DNA from: JAUVKT01 sp036350795
GTDB lineage: Bacteria > Bacteroidota > Bacteroidia > Bacteroidales > VadinHA17
Assembly: GCA_036350795.1 (NCBI GenBank)
Contig: JAZBNV010000046.1
Coordinates: 5,687-69,686, forward strand
Reading direction: 5' to 3'
Length of the DNA stretch: 64,000 nt
Positions 9,446 to 17,092 of the stretch are shown here, one piece after another. Position 1 is the first letter of the stretch, and every line of letters starts with the position of its first letter. The notes under the pieces are model-generated. The model saw only the letters and a list, made by a program, of their open reading frames with translations. It had not been told where the DNA came from and did no database searches. A program made the translations under genes and the position numbers.

Positions 9446-9487
9446 AAAGGGGGACTTCCTTGTCCCCCTTTCCACGCCCGGGCGTGG
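9446..9487 (-). terminator. double-hairpin terminator after the tldD-pmbA pair
   Basis: Two perfect inverted repeats touch each other. The 16-base palindrome CCACGCCCGGGCGTGG spans 9472-9487. Next to it is a 10-bp stem (AAAGGGGGAC / GTCCCCCTTT, arms 9446-9455 and 9462-9471, 6-base loop). Read leftward, the second stem ends in TTTTAAT, as an intrinsic terminator would. It lies 24 bases past the pmbA stop and 19 bases before the next start. Confidence 0.75.
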
Positions 9488-9510
9488 TCTCTTATGTAAG
9501 GTAAGAGGTT

Positions 9511-10830
9511 TTATAATCCACTAAAATCAACATCCCTGAATACCAGGGTCGGGGTTCTCCATGATGAATTTTCATATGCATCATTTCCTGTTTCCTCAAG
9601 GTTCATCCACAGATCTTTCATATTCCCGGTAATATTCATTTCCGAAACAGGCTGAATCTCTTTTCCCTTTTCAATAAGAAAACCTTCTATCCCATATGAG
9701 AAGTCGCCGGTAGCCCCGTTTGTATTTCCCCCGTTGAAGCCGGTTACCAGGATGCCCCTGTCAATGGTTGAAATAAGCTCTTCAGGTGTCCGGGTTCCTG
9801 TTTCAAAAACCAGATTGCTTATGCTGCCTGAAGTTGGCTCCATACCAAGCTTTTTGCCATAGTAAGTGTCAATAAAGTAGCTTTTCAAGACACCTTTTTC
9901 AAAAACTTTTCTTTTAGTCAGGGCAAGTCCTTCGTTATCGAAATGCTTTGATCCGCGCCCCGAGATAAGAGTCGGGTCGTCTGTAAGACTAAGTTTATCT
10001 GATCCAAACTTTTTGCCTTTGCTATCAACAAGAAATGAATTTTTCTGCTGAATTGCAGACCCGTTAAGGGCAGAAATCACAGGCGACAATAGCTGGCCGG
10101 CCAGCCTGTTCTCAACTATCATCTTCATTTTACCCGAGGCAATCTTTTTCTGACCAATCTTCCTCTTTGCTCTTAATAATGCAGTCTTTGCCAGTCCTTC
10201 GCTGTTGAGCTTAGAGTGAAAAATCGTGCTTTCACTCCAGCCCGACTGGGGCCTTGCATCGCCACCGTCAACAGATACAGAAGCATAAACCCCAAAGTAA
10301 GAGCCCGAACTGTCTCCTTTAAAACCATTACTTGTAAGCATAACACTGTTGCTCATTCCATCTGAGTAACTGGCTGTTACAGATATAATCTTATCATCTG
10401 TCCCGATAATTTCCTTTTCAATGGCAAAAGCAGTATCAATTTTCGACCGCGGATCAATCGTCTCAATCTCCGAATCGTATGTTTTAAGGTCCTTGCCATC
10501 TCCCTTGTAATATAAGGCAGGATCAGGCAGGGTTCTGTATTCATCCTCTGAAAGATACCTTGTTCCCTCGATGGCCTCGCTTATAAAGCGGGCCAGTTCG
10601 TCCTTGTTGTTCAGCCTGTTGGTTGAATGAACAGAATACTTATTATCTACAAAGAGTTTTATGGATAATCCGGACTGGTTTTCCTGTTCCAGTTTATCAA
10701 TCTTATTGTCTCTCACCTCAACGCTGCTGCTTACACTGCTGAATATACTTACAACTACTTCCCGGGCTCCGTTATCAAGAGCCGTCTGCATGGCCCATTC
10801 TGCAAGATCATATTTTTCTTTGATCGTCAT
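9511..10830 (-). CDS. pmbA: PmbA/TldE-like subunit of a modulator-of-gyrase metalloprotease
   Basis: 439 residues in the TldD/PmbA family without the HExxxH zinc motif, which fits the non-catalytic TldE/PmbA partner. Visible family stretches are GLSIKLFVDNKYSVHSTN near residue 50, SKHFDNEGLALTKRKVFEKG near 300, TGFNGGNTNGATGDFS near 375, and the WRTPTLVFRDVDFSG end. TldD/TldE heterodimers process peptides such as microcin B17 and CcdA in E. coli. The gene is 40 bases downstream of tldD. It has no signal peptide, in contrast to its partner. Confidence 0.88.
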   Translation of the reverse strand: MTIKEKYDLAEWAMQTALDNGAREVVVSIFSSVSSSVEVRDNKIDKLEQENQSGLSIKLFVDNKYSVHSTNRLNNKDELARFISEAIEGTRYLSEDEYRTLPDPALYYKGDGKDLKTYDSEIETIDPRSKIDTAFAIEKEIIGTDDKIISVTASYSDGMSNSVMLTSNGFKGDSSGSYFGVYASVSVDGGDARPQSGWSESTIFHSKLNSEGLAKTALLRAKRKIGQKKIASGKMKMIVENRLAGQLLSPVISALNGSAIQQKNSFLVDSKGKKFGSDKLSLTDDPTLISGRGSKHFDNEGLALTKRKVFEKGVLKSYFIDTYYGKKLGMEPTSGSISNLVFETGTRTPEELISTIDRGILVTGFNGGNTNGATGDFSYGIEGFLIEKGKEIQPVSEMNITGNMKDLWMNLEETGNDAYENSSWRTPTLVFRDVDFSGL

Positions 10831-10870
10831 TTTACTTAATTTTTAAAATTTGCTTTTGCATTAATTAAAT

Positions 10871-12397
10871 CTAGGCATTTGTACCACCAACTGTAAGCTT
10901 CTTAACAAGTACGGAAGGAAGTCCGCATGTTACTGGTACCGATTGTCCTCCTTTTCCGCACATCCATGTTCCGTTATCAATCAGGTAATCGTCGGCAGCC
11001 ATTGATATATCTGCAAGTGCCTGCGGTCCGTTGCCAATAATGTTAATATCCTTTATCGGCTGTGTAAGTTTTCCCTTTTCGATAAGGTAACCAGACTTTA
11101 CAAAGAAGGTAAAGTCTCCTGCGCCGATTTTAACCTGCCCATTGCTGAAATTATCGACATAAACACCATAATCAACACTGGAAAAAAGATCCTCCCGTGA
11201 ATCAGGCCCTGTTTCCATATATGTAGATCTCATGCGTGGCAGAGGAATATACCTGAAAGATTCCCGTCTGCCATTGCCCGTTGGATTAACATTATAATAT
11301 TCAGAGCTGATCCTGTCATGTATATAGCTGTTAAGGACTCCATCCTTAACCAGGTAGGTTTTTTCCACATCGTTGCCTTCATCATCCACATTCAGAGAAC
11401 CCCGGTTATTGGTAAGGGTGCCGTCGTCAATAATATTAATAAAGCTTTCTGCTATTTTCTTGCCCATCTTATCGCTGAAAATTGATTCTCCCTTACGGTT
11501 GAAATCAGCTTCGAAGGTATGGCCTATTGCCTCGTGCAAGAGGATTCCGGATCCGCCCGCCCCCATTACTACAGGCATTTCGCCTGCCTTTGGCTTAACT
11601 GCTTCAAAAAGAATATTTGTTCTGTCGACAGTTTCCTTTGCAAGCTCCCCGATAAGTTCATCGCTTAACCATTCAAAGCCCTTCCTGAAAGAGCGGGCAG
11701 AATAGTTACTTTCAACCTGCTTGTCTTTTTGCATGGTTGACACAACACCAAAACTTACAAGAGGCCTGTAATCCCAGGTAAGCCTGCCTTCAGAATTATA
11801 GAACAAAACATAGGATGTTTCGTCGTTAAGAAAGGCATTTACCTTTATAAGTTTGTCGTCGAGCGCAAAAACCCTGTCGTTTATTTTCTGAACAAAGGGT
11901 ATTTTATCTTTTACAGAAACATCTTCCCATTTACGGTCAATACGGTAGTATTTTCCGGGCACTTTTTCATCTATTCTGCCTGTTGTAAATTTATTCGGAC
12001 TATTGGCAATCTCTGCAGCCATTTTTGCAGCTTTCTGCATGGCTTCCAGGCTAACTGTTTCAGAATAGGCAAAGCCGGTCTGGTCACCATTCAAAACCCG
12101 TATTCCCACTCCATAATCTATATTGGAGAAGGCCCTGTTAACCTTACCGTCTTCAAGGCCCAGGCTGTTACTTATCTTATGCTCAAAAAACAGGTCTGCA
12201 TATGTTCCTCCTTTCGACATTGCAGAAGATATTACTTTTCTTAATGTTTCGGCCGAAACTTCAAAATGTTCGAGGTAGCTTTTCACGTCAGGATTTAAAT
12301 GTAAATTATTGCACGATTTTAAGAAAGGTGGCAGCAACACTGTCCCTGCTGCAACAGCCCCTCCGGTTTTAATAAATTTTCGTCTGTTAAGGTTCAT
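10871..12397 (-). CDS. tldD: TldD-like metalloprotease with a twin-arginine signal
   Basis: 508 residues. The zinc motif HEAIGH is at about 288-293, followed by FEADFNRKGESIFS, and the C-terminal CGKGGQSVPVTCGLPS matches TldD. The first 29 residues are a twin-arginine export signal (NRRKFIKTGGAVAAG, then a hydrophobic stretch ending FLKSC), so the protein is predicted to be exported folded and perhaps held by Cys29. E. coli TldD is cytoplasmic, so location differs from the textbook case. It pairs with pmbA, 40 bases downstream. The natural substrate is unknown. Confidence 0.9.
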   Translation of the reverse strand: MNLNRRKFIKTGGAVAAGTVLLPPFLKSCNNLHLNPDVKSYLEHFEVSAETLRKVISSAMSKGGTYADLFFEHKISNSLGLEDGKVNRAFSNIDYGVGIRVLNGDQTGFAYSETVSLEAMQKAAKMAAEIANSPNKFTTGRIDEKVPGKYYRIDRKWEDVSVKDKIPFVQKINDRVFALDDKLIKVNAFLNDETSYVLFYNSEGRLTWDYRPLVSFGVVSTMQKDKQVESNYSARSFRKGFEWLSDELIGELAKETVDRTNILFEAVKPKAGEMPVVMGAGGSGILLHEAIGHTFEADFNRKGESIFSDKMGKKIAESFINIIDDGTLTNNRGSLNVDDEGNDVEKTYLVKDGVLNSYIHDRISSEYYNVNPTGNGRRESFRYIPLPRMRSTYMETGPDSREDLFSSVDYGVYVDNFSNGQVKIGAGDFTFFVKSGYLIEKGKLTQPIKDINIIGNGPQALADISMAADDYLIDNGTWMCGKGGQSVPVTCGLPSVLVKKLTVGGTNA

Positions 12398-12513
12398 CTT
12401 TCCATGGTTTATTATAAAAATTCTGAATAAGATGCAAGTTAAGGGTTTAAACTATGATAGTTATAACCAATTTGACAGAAAAATGTTAAGAGGAAGTTAA
12501 AAAGCAGCGATTT

Positions 12514-13314
12514 TTATTCCGGTTTTCTTTCAAGCAGCTCAGGCGTTTGAATCATTCTTTTAACATACCTGAACAACCTGCCGCCGTGCGAAGCATCAAC
12601 CACCCTGTGATCCATTGCCACGCTTAAGTTCATAAGTCGCCTGGGAACTATTTGATCATTCACAACTGCCGGTTTCTTATATATTCCACCCATTGTAAAT
12701 ACAATTGCAACATTCGACGTGGGGAAAAGAGCCGGGTAGCCCACATCCAGGCCTACCGTACCTATATTGGCCACCACGAATGAGCCATAGTTGTTTGCCG
12801 ATATACCTGCAAAAGAGTAGCCCCAGCTTATTGTTATTAGCTTTATCAGCTTGTAAAACCATCTTCTGAAAGGCCAGGGTATCCGGGCAAGCATACCCTT
12901 TTTTCTCATCTCCCTGTTTTCTTCCCCCGACCTGGTTTCTTTAATTTTTTCAGAAAGGAATTCCGACAATTCTGAAAGGGTCATAAACTCTGCCGACGGA
13001 ACTTTTACAGAACTCATTTCATCTCTCTGGATCATTACACTTATCATTGCATCAACGCTTTCCTTGTGTACTATCCTGCCTCTGCGCACATAAGTATTCA
13101 GTTCCGGAACTTCAAATTTTAAACCTCTTGCAAAAATAAGGGTGAAAATATGTGTCGGTGTTATTTTCAATCCCTCTTTCCTCTTATTTGTAATGTACTT
13201 TTCAAGATCAGTAACATCCACCTCAACCGATCCAAGCATCTTGGAATCAACGGGTTTATTATAAATTGTAGATGCTACTACCCTCCAGTCTGTATTAAAG
13301 TTTATATCTGACAT
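12514..13314 (-). CDS. stand-alone E2-like acyltransferase catalytic domain
   Basis: 266 residues matching the catalytic domain of 2-oxoacid dehydrogenase E2 / chloramphenicol acetyltransferase-fold enzymes, with no lipoyl or E3-binding domain. The active-site stretch is MDHRVVDASHGGRL near residue 233, with Ala in place of the final Gly of the HRxxDG motif. NYGSFVVANIGTVGLDVGYP near 180 corresponds to the SNxG region of E2. A hydrophobic, basic insert (IPWPFRRWFYKLIKLITISWG, about 140-160) could touch the membrane. No E1 or E3 gene is nearby, so it is unlikely to be a working part of a dehydrogenase complex. The acyl acceptor is unknown. Confidence 0.78.
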   Translation of the reverse strand: MSDINFNTDWRVVASTIYNKPVDSKMLGSVEVDVTDLEKYITNKRKEGLKITPTHIFTLIFARGLKFEVPELNTYVRRGRIVHKESVDAMISVMIQRDEMSSVKVPSAEFMTLSELSEFLSEKIKETRSGEENREMRKKGMLARIPWPFRRWFYKLIKLITISWGYSFAGISANNYGSFVVANIGTVGLDVGYPALFPTSNVAIVFTMGGIYKKPAVVNDQIVPRRLMNLSVAMDHRVVDASHGGRLFRYVKRMIQTPELLERKPE

Positions 13315-13404
13315 AAGGTAAAATTATGCCTAAAAATCAATTCCTCCAAAATTTTATCTCCATTAAAGCTTCCAGGCTATAAGGCTGATAACAATCAATT
13401 CTGT

Positions 13405-13423
13405 ACAGGGGCCCGGGGCCTGT
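13405..13423. repeat. GC-rich imperfect palindrome between the URO-D and E2-like genes
   Basis: ACAGG and CCTGT arms enclose GGCCCGGGG, and on the plus strand a TTTTTG run follows. The neighbours are both on the minus strand, where no T-run follows, so it is not a convincing terminator for them. The rest of 13315-13460 shows nothing else. Confidence 0.4.
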
Positions 13424-13460
13424 TTTTGTTATTTTGGATCAGGTTTTATTTAAAAATATA

Positions 13461-14540
13461 TCAAATACTCTTCAGTGCTTCTTCGAAAAATGCCAGCACA
13501 TTTTCAGTTGGAGTGTCGGGTTGTATATTATGTGCCGGAGCAAGTATATAAGCACCCTCTGCACCAAATATATTCTTAATCCTCCTGAGGTGCTGTATTA
13601 CCTCCTCCCTGCTGCCGAAGGGCAAAATATTCTGAATATCCACACCACCAAAAAACATTAATTCATGCCCGAATCTATTCTTCAATGATTGAGCTTCCAT
13701 ATCCTTTGCAAGTGGCTGAATCGGGTTAAGTATATCAAGGCCTATTTCTATCAGGTCAGGAATAACAGGAATAAGCGAACCGCAGCTGTGATAGGCAATT
13801 TTAATATCAGGATTCAGCTTCTTAATCCTGGAAAAGATATATTCCATCCTGGGTTTGAAGTGCTTTCTCCAGAGATCAGGATCCAGCATCATCCCCGACT
13901 GGTTTCCAATATCATCTCCTGTCCATACAATATCTGCCCCCATTTCAACCATGGTAATGATGTGTGCCAGGTTTATCTCCATTACGCGGTCCATTAGCTC
14001 AAATATGTATTTTCGTTCCATCAGCAGGTCCATCAGGAATTTTTCAAGGCCTGTCATATACCACGATAGTTCCAGAATAGTGCACTCCTGTTCGGCTATA
14101 ATGGCAAAATCTGAAGCATACTTTTGCACCTGTTCACGGGCAAGAGCAAATTTATCTGTACCTGAGGGATCGGGAAAATTATAAGAGATTATATCGTTTA
14201 CAGTCTCTGCATGCTCAAGGGGATGGATGGCCATTTCGCTGTATACCCCGGTATCAATCCAGCCAATTCCCCATTCATCAATAACAATATTATTCTCCCG
14301 CTTCAGTGTAAATCCGTCGGGCCTTCCTGCTGCAATACAAACACAGTCATTCCCCAGGGTAAGCAGGGTATTGGTAAAAGATACCCTTGTCGATAGAAAA
14401 GAATCAACCGCTTTCTCTGCAGGCAAGCCCAGGTGGGCACAAAGCCTTTCCCCTGCCTGGGGTGTAAAACTGGCAAAAACAGGAGGCCTGTCTACTTTCT
14501 GCCTGTTAATTGCCCTGAGTACTCGTTCCCTTGAATTCAT
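13461..14540 (-). CDS. uroporphyrinogen-decarboxylase-family methyltransferase-like protein
   Basis: 359 residues, cytoplasmic TIM barrel of the URO-D superfamily. The N-terminus MNSRERVLRAINRQKVDRPPVF is the usual start of this group. DIVWTGDDIGNQSGMMLDPDLWRKHF-type text is near residue 205, and AYHSCGSLIPVIPDL near 248 gives the HxCG zinc motif that marks methylcobamide or corrinoid-dependent methyltransferases, not true HemE. The last segment ILAPAHNIQPDTPTENV is typical. No corrinoid protein gene is adjacent. True heme synthesis is therefore unlikely; O-demethylation or methyl transfer is the better guess, substrate unknown. Confidence 0.8.
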   Translation of the reverse strand: MNSRERVLRAINRQKVDRPPVFASFTPQAGERLCAHLGLPAEKAVDSFLSTRVSFTNTLLTLGNDCVCIAAGRPDGFTLKRENNIVIDEWGIGWIDTGVYSEMAIHPLEHAETVNDIISYNFPDPSGTDKFALAREQVQKYASDFAIIAEQECTILELSWYMTGLEKFLMDLLMERKYIFELMDRVMEINLAHIITMVEMGADIVWTGDDIGNQSGMMLDPDLWRKHFKPRMEYIFSRIKKLNPDIKIAYHSCGSLIPVIPDLIEIGLDILNPIQPLAKDMEAQSLKNRFGHELMFFGGVDIQNILPFGSREEVIQHLRRIKNIFGAEGAYILAPAHNIQPDTPTENVLAFFEEALKSI

Positions 14541-14706
14541 TGCTTTCTTCTTTTCCCTAAAAATAATAAATTATACCGGAGCATAAATAAAACATTACCA
14601 TTGGCTTATCTTTAAGTTGCAGCAGAAAGCTCAGGAATACAGGCATGCTCCCGGCCCAAAAAGAATCTTCTATTCAAATAATACTTGCTTTTATAAAAAC
14701 TATTAT

Positions 14707-14726
14707 TAGCTTTGCATTACAAAGTA
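14707..14726 (+). promoter_or_regulatory. promoter with overlapping operator for the membrane protein-regulator pair
   Basis: TAGCTTTG (14707-14714) is an exact -7 element. It overlaps the inverted repeat CTTTG-CATTA-CAAAG (14710-14724), followed by TACTTTTA. Nearly the same sequence lies upstream of creD (15686-15704). A repressor bound here would block the promoter. The regulator at 15378 is the natural candidate. Confidence 0.65.
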
Positions 14727-14742
14727 CTTTTAAAACACAACC

Positions 14743-15366
14743 ATGGGTGCACAGGAAAAACATACAGATGACCTTAAAATTATAAGGAAAATAATGGAAG
14801 AGTCATCACGCTTTCTGTCTTTAAGCGGACTATCCGGGGTTTTTATAGGTTTATATGCCTTAATCGGGGCGATAGTGTGCAGGTTTATTATTCTGAACGA
14901 AAGCAGCAAGGGAGATTATTCCCTGTTCAGTGCTGAAATATCGCTTAATAATAAAATACTGGCTCTTGCATTTTTTGTACTGATTATGATTATTTCGCTG
15001 GCTACAGCCTACCTGCTGGCACTTAAAAAAAGCCGGTCAAAGAATCAGAAAATATGGAGCCCGGTAACACGTCAGCTCCTGGTAAACCTTTTTGTACCAC
15101 TTGCTGCCGGAGCTGTATTTATAATCATATTACTGGTGAATAACAATCCTGAATATATTGGAGCATCCATGCTGATATTTTACGGACTTGCTCTTTTTAA
15201 TGCCGGTAAATATACCTTTGGCGAGGTTCAGTACCTGGGTGGCATTGAAATCATTTTTGGTCTGCTGGCCGCCTCTTTCACTCAACTTTCCTTAATATTC
15301 TGGTTGCTTGGCTTTAGTGCATTGCATATTTTATACGGATTGATCCTTTATCAAAAATACAGGTAA
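14743..15366 (+). CDS. multi-span membrane protein of unknown function
   Basis: 207 residues. A short charged N-terminus (GAQEKHTDDLKIIRKIMEESSRFLSLSGLSG) precedes about six hydrophobic segments near 30-50, 70-95, 112-130, 137-155, 160-180 and 182-203. It resembles membrane proteins found in front of small winged-helix regulators and creD genes in Bacteroidota. No enzymatic motif is visible. It is 11 bases ahead of the regulator, so the two are co-transcribed. I infer it is a target or signal partner of that regulator. Confidence 0.7.
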   Translation: MGAQEKHTDDLKIIRKIMEESSRFLSLSGLSGVFIGLYALIGAIVCRFIILNESSKGDYSLFSAEISLNNKILALAFFVLIMIISLATAYLLALKKSRSKNQKIWSPVTRQLLVNLFVPLAAGAVFIIILLVNNNPEYIGASMLIFYGLALFNAGKYTFGEVQYLGGIEIIFGLLAASFTQLSLIFWLLGFSALHILYGLILYQKYR

Positions 15367-15377
15367 GCGCATAAAGG

Positions 15378-15671
15378 ATGAAGGATCTGATAAATAAGCT
15401 GGATAAACTCCTTGAAAACAGGGTGAGGCTGGGTATAATGTCTGCTTTAATGGTGAATGACTCTGTGGATTTCAATACCCTGAAAGAATTACTTGGTGTT
15501 ACCGACGGCAATCTTGCCAGTCACCTGAAGGCTCTTGAAAAAGGAGGCCTGGTAAAGATACACAAGCAATTTATCGGGAGAAAACCCAATACAAAATACA
15601 ATGCAAGCGATAAAGGAAAAAAGGTTTTTAACGAACACCTCGGCGCCCTTGAGCAACTTATAAGAAGATAA
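15378..15671 (+). CDS. small winged-helix transcriptional regulator
   Basis: 97 residues, almost entirely one winged-helix domain of the ArsR/MarR-like 'winged helix DNA-binding' type. RVRLGIMSALMVNDSVDF is helix 1-2, LKELLGVTDGNLASHLKALEKGGLV is the helix-turn-helix, and GRKPNTKYNASDKGKKVFNEHL is the wing and dimer helix. It has no ligand domain and no metal-binding Cys cluster. Matching operators stand before its own operon and before creD, so I infer autoregulation and control of creD. CreD-linked regulators of this kind are widespread in the phylum. Confidence 0.88.
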   Translation: MKDLINKLDKLLENRVRLGIMSALMVNDSVDFNTLKELLGVTDGNLASHLKALEKGGLVKIHKQFIGRKPNTKYNASDKGKKVFNEHLGALEQLIRR

Positions 15672-15683
15672 TTTTTTTATTAA

Positions 15684-15704
15684 TATACTTTGCATTTCAA
15701 AGTA
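15684..15704 (+). promoter_or_regulatory. creD promoter and operator
   Basis: A perfect inverted repeat TACTTTG-CATTT-CAAAGTA (15686-15704) overlaps a -7-like element TATACTTTG (one base longer than consensus). The creD ATG is 16 bases further on. It shares the run CTTTGCATT, one variable base, then CAAAGTACTTTTA with the upstream operator. Confidence 0.65.
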
Positions 15705-15720
15705 CTTTTAGTTTAGAACA

Positions 15721-17025
15721 ATGGAAAAAGAAGCCAACAATCAGACAAAGTGGTACGAAACCATGACAGTAAAAATGATCCTTCTGGGCATTATGGCAAT
15801 AATGTTCCTGATACCTCTCCAGCTAATAAAAATGGTAATTCTGGAGCGGGAAAGTAATTCAGAAGCTGTAAAAAATGAAATTTCTGAGAACTGGGGAAAA
15901 AAACAAACTTTATCAGGTCCGGTTCTGAATGTCCCGGTATATCGTATTCCGGATAACAGCAAACCCGGCCCTGAACTAAACAGGAAAACCTGGCACATCC
16001 TTCCCGAAGAATTAATAATTGAAGGAAGCATTAATCCGGAAATAAGGTACAAGGGAATTTATGAAGCGGTAATCTATGAGTCTGAGCTCCTTGTAAAGGG
16101 ATATTTTGACCTGCCTGACGAACCCGAAAACTATAAAGCCCTGTGGGATGAAGCATATATCAGTATGGGTATTTCGGATAACCGCGGACTTAAAAATTCT
16201 GTCACTCTCTCGCTCGATAATATAAACATAAGTGCAGAGCCGGGACTGCCAGAAAATGATCTTTTTAGTTCAGGAATATCCTTCCCCGTGCTACCCGGCA
16301 AAGAAAGTACTTTACTTCCGTTTGAAATTCATTTTGGGCTTAAGGGCTCTGAGGGAATGTATTTTACTCCTGTAGGTAAAAATACCTCTGTTAAAATCAG
16401 CTCAGACTGGACATCTCCTTCTTTCAGCGGTCACTTCCTGCCCGAAAAGAGGGAAATAAGCAAGGATGGTTTCAGTGCTCACTGGAATATAACTCATTTA
16501 AACCGGAATTTCCCGCTCCAATGGCTTGGTCCGGTACATGAAATAGAATCTGAAGCCTTTGGCGTGGATATGATTCTTGAAGTTGATCATTACCAGAAAT
16601 CGGAACGAAGTTCAAAATACGGCTTACTGTTTATCGCCTTTACATTTATGGTATTGATATTTATGGAACTCTCTTCAGAAAAAAGAATTCATATTTTCTC
16701 TTATTTCCTTGTCTCTCTTGCCCTTGTACTGTTTTTCTCACTCCTTAATTCACTTAGCGAACAAATTGGTTTTAACCTGGCGTATATTCTTGCTGCACTG
16801 GCTACGGTAGCATTGATAACTGCCTTTTCGGGCTCAATAATGAAAACACGCAGGGCATATTTCGTAACCGGCGGACTACTCAGCGGCCTTTACCTGTTTT
16901 TATACTTTCTGCTTGCCCTGAACGAATATGCTTACCTGGCAGGAAATATAGGCTTATTTATCGGGCTTGCGTCAGTTATGTGGATTACATCCAGAACTGA
17001 AATCTTTAAGAAAAATGAATTCTAA
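15721..17025 (+). CDS. creD: CreD-like inner-membrane protein
   Basis: 434 residues. One N-terminal membrane span (about 18-38) is followed by a large periplasmic part: a LSGPVLNVPVYRI start, then WNITHLNRNFPLQWLG near 255, a strongly conserved CreD stretch. About six spans follow from residue 300 to the end, including the characteristic GLLFIAFTFMVLIFMELSSEK. CreD proteins affect envelope integrity and beta-lactam or colicin responses in enterobacteria; their molecular activity is not settled. It has its own promoter/operator, shared in sequence with the upstream regulator operon. Confidence 0.92.
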   Translation: MEKEANNQTKWYETMTVKMILLGIMAIMFLIPLQLIKMVILERESNSEAVKNEISENWGKKQTLSGPVLNVPVYRIPDNSKPGPELNRKTWHILPEELIIEGSINPEIRYKGIYEAVIYESELLVKGYFDLPDEPENYKALWDEAYISMGISDNRGLKNSVTLSLDNINISAEPGLPENDLFSSGISFPVLPGKESTLLPFEIHFGLKGSEGMYFTPVGKNTSVKISSDWTSPSFSGHFLPEKREISKDGFSAHWNITHLNRNFPLQWLGPVHEIESEAFGVDMILEVDHYQKSERSSKYGLLFIAFTFMVLIFMELSSEKRIHIFSYFLVSLALVLFFSLLNSLSEQIGFNLAYILAALATVALITAFSGSIMKTRRAYFVTGGLLSGLYLFLYFLLALNEYAYLAGNIGLFIGLASVMWITSRTEIFKKNEF

Positions 17026-17056
17026 CTTACATAAATCCAGGATCTTCTGCACAGGA

Positions 17057-17085
17057 ACCAGGCACTGTATATTGAGTCGCCTGGT
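17057..17085. terminator. possible weak hairpin between creD and the GH2 gene
   Basis: ACCAGGC and GCCTGGT form a 7-bp stem with a 15-base loop between two converging genes. There is no T-run on either side, so terminator function is only a possibility. Confidence 0.3.
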
Positions 17086-17092
17086 GTTAAAT

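Noticed and set aside
13405..13423. Intrinsic terminator after the URO-D-like gene
   Set aside because: The T-run lies on the plus strand, but both flanking genes are on the minus strand, so the direction is wrong for them.
13461..14540. HemE (uroporphyrinogen decarboxylase) in a heme pathway
   Set aside because: The HxCG zinc motif and the N-terminus fit the corrinoid methyltransferase branch, and no other heme gene is adjacent except the distant HemW-type protein.
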